Below are positions 58,034 through 64,000 of a stretch of 64,000 nt of DNA, piece by piece. Within the stretch, counting starts at the first letter, position 1. Every line of letters begins with the position of its first letter. The notes below the pieces were generated by a model. The model saw only the letters and a list, made by a program, of their open reading frames with translations, made no database searches and was not told the origin of the DNA. Both the position numbers and the translations under genes were made by a program. This DNA comes from Pollenia angustigena. Taxonomy: Eukaryota > Arthropoda > Insecta > Diptera > Polleniidae. The stretch covers positions 98,170,151 through 98,234,150 of the forward strand of contig OV884060.1 in NCBI GenBank assembly GCA_930367215.1. Reading direction: 5' to 3'.

Positions 58034-58279
58034 CTGTGGCATTTTGACAAAACATCTTAATTCAAATTTAAAAAGTTGAAAAAAATGTTGATAATCATAC
58101 GAATTTTCATTCAAAAAACCTTTTTGTTTACGTTTTTAAAATTTTGTATTATTAACGAAATTTTTCTTTAATTTTGGTTTGTTTCATTATTTGGTAAAAG
58201 TGATGTTTTCACCGAGTTTTTTTTAAAAACTTTTTTGCTATCTTATCTCGACTTAAGATGTTTTGTCAAAATGCCACAG
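58034..58279. mobile_element. MITE of the GQNRN transposon family
   Basis: CTGTGGCATTTTGACAAAAC and its complement bound 246 bases, flanked by ATAT on both sides (58030-58033 and 58280-58283). The ends match those of the 53189-56522 element except for two bases, so the larger element's transposase is the natural candidate to have mobilised it. Confidence 0.85.
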
Positions 58280-58379
58280 ATATGTTTTTGATAATTTTCT
58301 ATATTCAAATTAAAAATATTTAATTTAGTTTACACAATCTCTTGCAATTGTAATGAGAGCATTGTGGTTTTTCTTTAAC

Positions 58380-58460
58380 TAAAGGGCATTATTTATTCAT
58401 GTAGACTCTACATTGTAGAGTCTCGAAATATTGAAGTTAAAAAATAAAAAACATATTAAA
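58380..58460 (+). repeat. Penelope-like 3' relic, plus strand
   Basis: AGACTCTAC, a three-base loop and GTAGAGTCT form a perfect 9-pair stem followed by CGAAATATTGAAGTTAAAAA, which is shared (inverted) with 53015-53040. The first core box is degraded (TTCATG for CTGATG). It is likely the opposite end of the same old Penelope-like insertion as 53000-53180. Confidence 0.5.
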
Positions 58461-58800
58461 AAAAATACCATAAACTCAAGAAGAGTCAAGAAAAATCAAA
58501 ATTAAGAAAACTTTTAATTATATTATTAATATTAAAGATCAATATATTCTGGATTTATTCCTAAATTTGTTCGAAACAATGTATATGTTGTGAGACTTGG
58601 TAACCCTGCAACAAAAATCACTTTGACAATTCTCCAAAAATTAATTTATCATATTTCGTTATATATCAAGAATATTGTGTTTTAATCAATTAAATATTGT
58701 GTAAAAAAATAATTATTAATATAATAACCGTGTGTGGAGGCTGTTTGAAAGCTTTAAGTGTAAAAAATTCTTGTTTAAAAATTTGAAGCAAATTGTAAAC

Positions 58801-61707
58801 ATGAAGTGCGCAGTGGGCAAATGCATGCGAAACGATAGAAAGAAATCAAGTGAGAAATTGTGTTCAAAACTAATTTTGTGCATGTTTTTAATATACATAT
58901 CTTATCTTAGATGTGTCCTTTTATACTTTTCCAAAAAACAATGAGCAACAAAGAAAGCTTTGGATAAAATTTTGCAAACGGAAGGACACCATAAAGATAC
59001 TTAGGGAGAGAATTTGCTCATTACATTTTAAGCCGGACGATTTTGAAAGAAATTTTAAATTTGAAATGGGTAAGTTAGAAGTATATTGGTTTGCGCAGTT
59101 CTTTATTTAACAATTGTGTACAGGATGTAGTAATAGGGCAACTTTAAAATTGAAACCGGGAGCAGTTCCGACTATAGATGCCACTGATATTTATACTGAA
59201 ACGGAAATAATACCATGTGAAGAGGAAGCGAAAAACGCCAATTGTGACACAAATGAAGACAGTTCGCAACTTTACATGAACAATTTAGAAGTTGAAATGT
59301 ATGTACATATCGCACTAGATCCACAAAAGGGTATTACATTTTAGATTTTCATTTGAGGTCAAAAACTGTTTGTTCTTACATTTGAAAGTCCGAATACATA
59401 ACAGTAATCAAATTTTTCTTGATCGTTTATAGCAAAGCTTTGCGCCAGGAGAACGAAATGCTAAAAATGCAAAAAAGCCAATCTGAGACTTCTATCAAAC
59501 ATTTGACTCAGAGAGTTCAGAGGCTGAGTTTTTCCAACGTAAATCTGGAGAAGGCATTAAGACGTCTCTTCACTGAAGGACAAATAAAAAAAATTAAGAA
59601 CAATGACAAAAAACAAAACTTCACAGAAGCAGATATTGCCCACTCAATTGCACTGTGCTCTACAAGCGCCAAAGCTTACAGGTTATTGAAAAGAAAGCAT
59701 TTTCCACTTCCCTCGATAAGAACATTGCAAAGATGGGCACAAAAGTTAGACGTATCGACAGGTATTTTGAAGCCAGTCGTAAAATTATTGGCTGCACCTA
59801 ATGAAATGTCAGAAACGCAGAAGCTATGTGTTTTAAGTTTTGACGAAATGAAGGTACAGAAAAAGTACTGCTATGATAAGCCAACAGACTCTTTGTTAGA
59901 ACCAGTTAGTTATGTTCAGGTGGCATTGTTGAGAGGTGATTTAGCTACATCTACAATTTCAAGTACTTTTACAAAAGTTTTTCTATTCCTTTAACAGGAT
60001 TAGTTGCAAAATGGAAACAACCAATATTTTATAATTATGATTGTCAGATGACCAAAGTAATATTGTTTAATATATTGAAGACAATGAAGCAGTGTGGCTT
60101 CATAATCGTGGCAATTGTCTGTGATTTAGGTGGTGGAAATAGGAAACTATTTAACGAACTTGAAGTTGATTTTAATAAGCCTTGGTACGTTTTATACAAA
60201 TAAGACCTTATTGGATATTAATTATATTTTTAACCTAATAGGTTTTTGTACGACGAAACAAAAATATTTGTGTTCAGTGATGTCCCACACATGATCAAAC
60301 TGCTAAGAAATCATTTTGTTGACAGTGGATTCATCATTAACAACAAAGAAGTTAAGAAGGATATAATTTTAAATCTTTTATCTCTTCATACTAGTGACTT
60401 AAAGATAACGCACAAAATATCAGCACATAATTTAAGCGTTGTTGGAGCTGCAAGGCAGAAAGTTAAATTGGCTACTAAACTTTTTTCACATACTGTTGCT
60501 CAATCTATTACTCGAGCAGCCAGCTTAGGATATTTGAGTAATGAAAATTGGAGTGAATGTAGCCAAGTTTTCAAACTAGTAAGGACCTTTTTCATTCATA
60601 ACATTAATAACAAATTAATTTTTATTTCATTTATTTAATAGATAAATGACTGGTTTGATGTTTTAAATTCAAGAGTACCTAGACAAGATACTAGGGAACG
60701 ATTACACGCATACGGATTGTCACTAGAAAAACAAAATGAAATATTGAATAATATGTCCCAAATGATTTCAGATATGCGTGTGATTGGAAGGAATACACTT
60801 CTGCCATTCCAAAAAGGTAGGTATACAGTTTAATTTAAATGTTGAAAACTGTGTGATTAGAATGTATTTATTTTACTGAACAGGCATTATTCAATCAAAT
60901 AATGCGTTAAGACTCATGTATAGTGAACTAAAGAGTCGTTATAATATTGAGTATATCTTAACGTATCGCCTAAATCAGGATGTTCTTGAAAATTTCTTTG
61001 ATATAATTAGATCTAAGGGAGGTCTTCACGACCATCCTGACCGTCAAGAATTTAAATACAGACTTAGATCATATATTCTTGGGTACAACGAAGGGATCTT
61101 AGGCACTAATGCAAATGTTGAGGAAGATAATACTCCTGATTTAGAAAATGAGCAATATTCTTTAACAGGTAAATTTAAATTCAAAGTTTTAAGTACTCGT
61201 AGTACAGAGCTAATTTTGCTTCTGATTTTTGCAGGTAAAATACTTCAACACATTAATCCCGCCATCGAACAACAAAACTTGCAAGAAGAAAATCACGAAA
61301 GTGAGCTGGAAAACATAAATTGTGATGGTTTAGAGAACTTGGCCGGTTATATTTGCCATAAATTAAAAAACGAAGAACCTAGTATTGCCATTAAGCCCCT
61401 AGAAGACTCATCATACTCATGGGTTAATCACTTAAGTGAAGGTGGCTTAAGTAAGCCATCAATCTCTTTAATGAATGTTTTTAAGTCTTGTGATGAGATT
61501 TTTATGCGGCTAAATGGAGACAAATTATTTCCAACAAATGATTATTTAAAAAAACATTTAGTGGAAGCAAAGGACGTCAAAGCTAGCGAAGAAGTGAAAA
61601 AACTTTTTTTTAGATGTAGGATGTATTTTAGATTAAGATCGCTTAATGTGGAAATTAAACAAAATATAAGTAGCCGAAAAAGAAAATATACTAAAACATT
61701 AACTTAA
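58801..61707 (+). CDS. P-element-like THAP transposase, eight exons
   Basis: Exons 58801-58849, 58911-59069, 59124-59298, 59433-59935, 59998-60184, 60242-60578, 60642-60816 and 60884-61707 are joined by GT-AG introns, all phases agree, and encode 802 residues (780 if the in-frame 66-base stretch 61169-61234, GTAAAT to TTTGCAG, is also an intron). The N-terminal THAP zinc finger has C3, C8, W34, C52, H55 and the AVPT box at 83-86. A Leu-rich coiled-coil region follows (about 130-175), then the P transposase core: LSFDEMKV (D265), VCDLGGGNRKL (D338, the same 73-residue spacing as D230-D303 of the Drosophila protein), FVFSDVPHMIKLLRNHFVDS, INDWFDVLNSR (D473/D476), and YRLNQDVLENFFDIIRSKGG (E564). 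The acidic residues are thus retained. It has no frameshift or internal stop. Terminal inverted repeats are not evident, so it is either a P-like transposon with diverged ends or a domesticated gene. Confidence 0.9.
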
Positions 61708-62190
61708 TAAATAAATAAATTATATTAATCTTTATTTGAAATTATTCTTAATTTTATATATTCTTTGAATATTTCACTATTTTTATTCTTGAAAAAAAAA
61801 TACGAGTAATATAAAAAAAATTTTTCTCATAAAATTATTTATGGGAAAAATTAAGAAATTGTCCCACTGTCATGTTTAAATGTCAGACTGTTTCGTGACG
61901 TCATTCAATTTTTGAGTTCGTGTTGTCGTAATCTTTCTTCTATCATTCTTGATACATACTAGGGTATTCATTCGGTTAACCGTTAATCGGTTAATTGGCT
62001 TTTTTCGATTAACGATTAAACCGGTTAATTTCAGTCGATTAACCGTTGTAACAAAAATTATAATTTTTAGTAGTATTAAACCTTATTTTTTGTGTTTTAA
62101 ATAATAGGTGAGTTCCAAAACGTCGGTTGCAAAGCACTTCGCTTTTTTAAAAACATTCTACAGTGCAACGATGAACAATTATACGACGTT
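61708..62190. other. 3' flank of the P-like gene with TTAACCG repeats
   Basis: No second gene is visible. 61972-62048 holds several TTAACCGTTAATCGGTTAA-like words in both orientations, which can pair with each other. Confidence 0.5.
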
Positions 62191-62194
62191 ATCC

Positions 62195-63382
62195 GTACAC
62201 TCACAATATTATTACAGTAACGGACGGTAGTTTATTTAAGAAATATTCCGTTCAGTCATTTTTAAATAAATAAATATTTAAAATTCCAAGCAAATTAATT
62301 TTTAACTGATTCCAACAGTTATTCAAAAAACTAAGTGCAAATTAATACGGATTTTCAGTTGCAGTTGATATTGTCCGTTGATTGAGTTAAATTCTTCTTT
62401 ACGTTTAATTAAATAAAAATGTAATTTAAAGCAACGAAAAGTTTATTTAATTTTTACTGTCAAAAATTCAACCGCGCATTCCGTAAAAACATAGGAATAT
62501 TCAGTTATTTTATATAAATTAACTGTCAAAAATTAACTACATATTCCGTAAAAATAAATGAACATTCAGTTATTTTATAAATGCAATTTAACTACCAAAA
62601 ATAAATTTTCACTTATGTATAAAAAATTAATTGCTTTTTTTGTGTAAGCAATTCCCATTTTCTATTTATTAATATAATTTAGTTAAATACATAAAATTTT
62701 AAAAGTAAAATAATTACGAAGCCATATCATTCATGCTGCTGGTGTCTTATAATTAAGAGTTCTTCTGTAAACAACGTGGTCAGTACAGCAAAAGCAAAAC
62801 AAACAAACGTGTGTAACGGGGTAAGTTAATAATAATCACCCTTATTGTGCTTGGCGTATTTAAAATACGCCTACGACTGTTTGGTAATAGATTAAAGAGA
62901 ACGTGAACTTTTTTTCATTAATCTATTACCAAACAGTCGTAGGCGTATTTAAAATACACAATAAGGGTGAATATTCTTTCTCTCTCTTATTAGACAACAA
63001 GCGGACAGGTGTCTGTCTGGTTTTTTAAAATTGTTTTGTGGAGTAAACAAAAAATACTTAACTTCATAAAATAACTGCATATTTTCTGTTTTTTACGGAA
63101 TATTCAGTTAATTTTTTGATAGTTTTTTTATATTAACTAACTGAATATTCCGTTGTTTTTTACGGAATATGTAGTTAATTTTTTGATAGTTAATTAATGT
63201 AAAATAACTGAAAGTTAATTTGTTTTTACAGAACATGGAGTTGAATTTTTGACACTAAATATTTAAAGTACTTTTCGTTAAAAAAATAAATGAAAAATAA
63301 GTAGACCGGTTTTTAACTGAATTTTTATTTATTTTATATAACAATTTCAGTTAATTTTACGTACAGAATATTGTGAGTGTAC
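62195..63382. mobile_element. Foldback-type element, 1.19 kb
   Basis: GTACACTCACAATATT at 62195 is inverted at 63382. Inside each half are repeated TATTCCGTAAAAA, TTAACTGTCAAAAATTAACT and ATTCAGTTATTTTAT words, inverted between halves (62400-62590 against 63060-63240). The centre has a separate strong palindrome (62833-62971). There is no coding capacity. Confidence 0.8.
62833..62971. repeat. Central palindrome, arms ~55 bases
   Basis: CTACGACTGTTTGGTAATAG in the left arm faces CTATTACCAAACAGTCGTAG in the right; both arms extend out to CACCCTTATTGTG / CACAATAAGGGTG. The left arm has a few extra bases (CTTGGCG). The loop is ~25 bases. Confidence 0.9.
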
Positions 63383-63768
63383 CAAAATTCTCAAAAAAAG
63401 TTGCCAAAGGGCTCCAAAAGTTGTGTTTAGAATTATTTATTTATACAATTTATGTATTTCATTCTATAAATACTTTTTTTAAAAAACAGATAGTAACGCA
63501 ACAACAGAATTAACCCAAACAATTAGAAGTGTTAAAAATTTTAAAAAATAAAACAGGATTTAAATGGTATAATGGAAGATTTTATATGTTTAGAGAAATC
63601 CAGAAAAAACTGAGAATTTAGATATTCTGTAGTATGGGTTGCTTTTGATTTCTCCACATTTACGATAAGTGAAAGAAATTTTTCCAAGTCAAAATTTATC
63701 AATACATTTTAACCAAATTATTTATCTAAAAGACTATTTTATAAGATCTTTAGCTATTAAAATTATTT

Positions 63769-63916
63769 GAGTGCCCCGGAAGGCTAGCTGGCAGTGAGCT
63801 AGTCTATCAGCACCGTGGTTGTGGGTTCGATTCCCACCAGAGACTCTGGTTTCTTTCCTGCAGACAAGCAAAAAGCTTCGCGGGATTAGCTTAGGATATT
63901 AAAAAAAAAAAAAAAA
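63769..63916 (+). mobile_element. tRNA-headed SINE
   Basis: The head has an A-box-like TAGCTGGCAGTGAG and, ~40 bases on, a B box GGGTTCGATTCCCACC, the internal RNA polymerase III promoter of tRNA genes. A ~55-base body and a poly(A) run (63900-63916) follow, with no 3' cloverleaf closure to a mature tRNA, so this is a SINE rather than a tRNA gene. Confidence 0.65.
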
Positions 63917-64000
63917 TTACTAATAAAATGATCTTAAAGTTTTTTTTAATAAATACATAATCGGCCTTTTTCTGGAAATCGAAATCACGTGAAATTGAAA

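Noticed and set aside
58600..61900. P-type terminal inverted repeats around the P-like gene (CACTTTGACAATTC-like left, GAATTGTCCCACTG-like right)
   Set aside because: The match is short and interrupted, and no 8-base duplication flanks it.
63775..63845. Functional tRNA gene
   Set aside because: A and B boxes are visible, but the acceptor stem does not pair and a non-tRNA body with a poly(A) run follows; a SINE explains it better.

Overview
This window is AT-rich eukaryotic DNA made almost entirely of transposable elements. I see no host protein-coding gene I can name. The mix of elements (Jockey-group LINEs with a TAAA tail, Penelope-like elements, hATs, a Helitron, a P-element-like gene, a Ty3-type solo LTR, a tRNA-headed SINE) and the short GT-AG introns of about 55-135 bases suggest an insect. 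A higher dipteran, perhaps a calyptrate fly, is most likely. The species call is inference; the element calls rest on motifs, terminal repeats and target-site duplications (TSDs) read from the sequence.

Layout. 1-19622: a tandem array of a ~9.56 kb unit (two full copies and a ~500-base third). Each unit holds a MITE, a long dispersed repeat, and a large near-palindrome split by a 5'-truncated LINE. 19623-25100: a hAT transposase fragment, then non-autonomous inverted-repeat elements. 26243-30249: a hAT-type element with an exact 8-base TSD, containing a second hAT with its own exact 8-base TSD. The inner element has a partial transposase gene flanked by arrays of 39-base hairpin units. 32400-33205: a perfect hairpin, a broken Jockey-type reverse-transcriptase fragment and a (TA)n tract. 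33438-37973: a Penelope-like element on the minus strand, split by a second one on the plus strand with a 9-base TSD. Both carry hammerhead-ribozyme-like 3' motifs.

38245-44960: a hAT MITE, several other MITEs, a 701-base solo LTR and copies of dispersed family B. 45430-52334: a decayed Helitron. Its helicase is interrupted at 46935 by a 4.86 kb G-ended inverted-repeat element, which carries a 1.42 kb pogo-like element. 53189-56522: a complete-looking DNA transposon with an intact two-exon gene for a protein with a GQNRN motif, plus a 246-base MITE with the same ends at 58034. 58801-61707: a P-element-like THAP transposase gene whose eight exons join in frame to about 800 residues. 62195-63382: a foldback element; 63769-63916: a SINE.

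The intact genes (the GQN element and the P-like gene) stand out against otherwise broken copies. The nesting gives relative ages: the LINE entered the palindrome before the 9.56 kb unit was duplicated; the inner hAT entered the outer hAT; the plus Penelope entered the minus one; and the pogo-like element entered the G-ended element, which had entered the Helitron.
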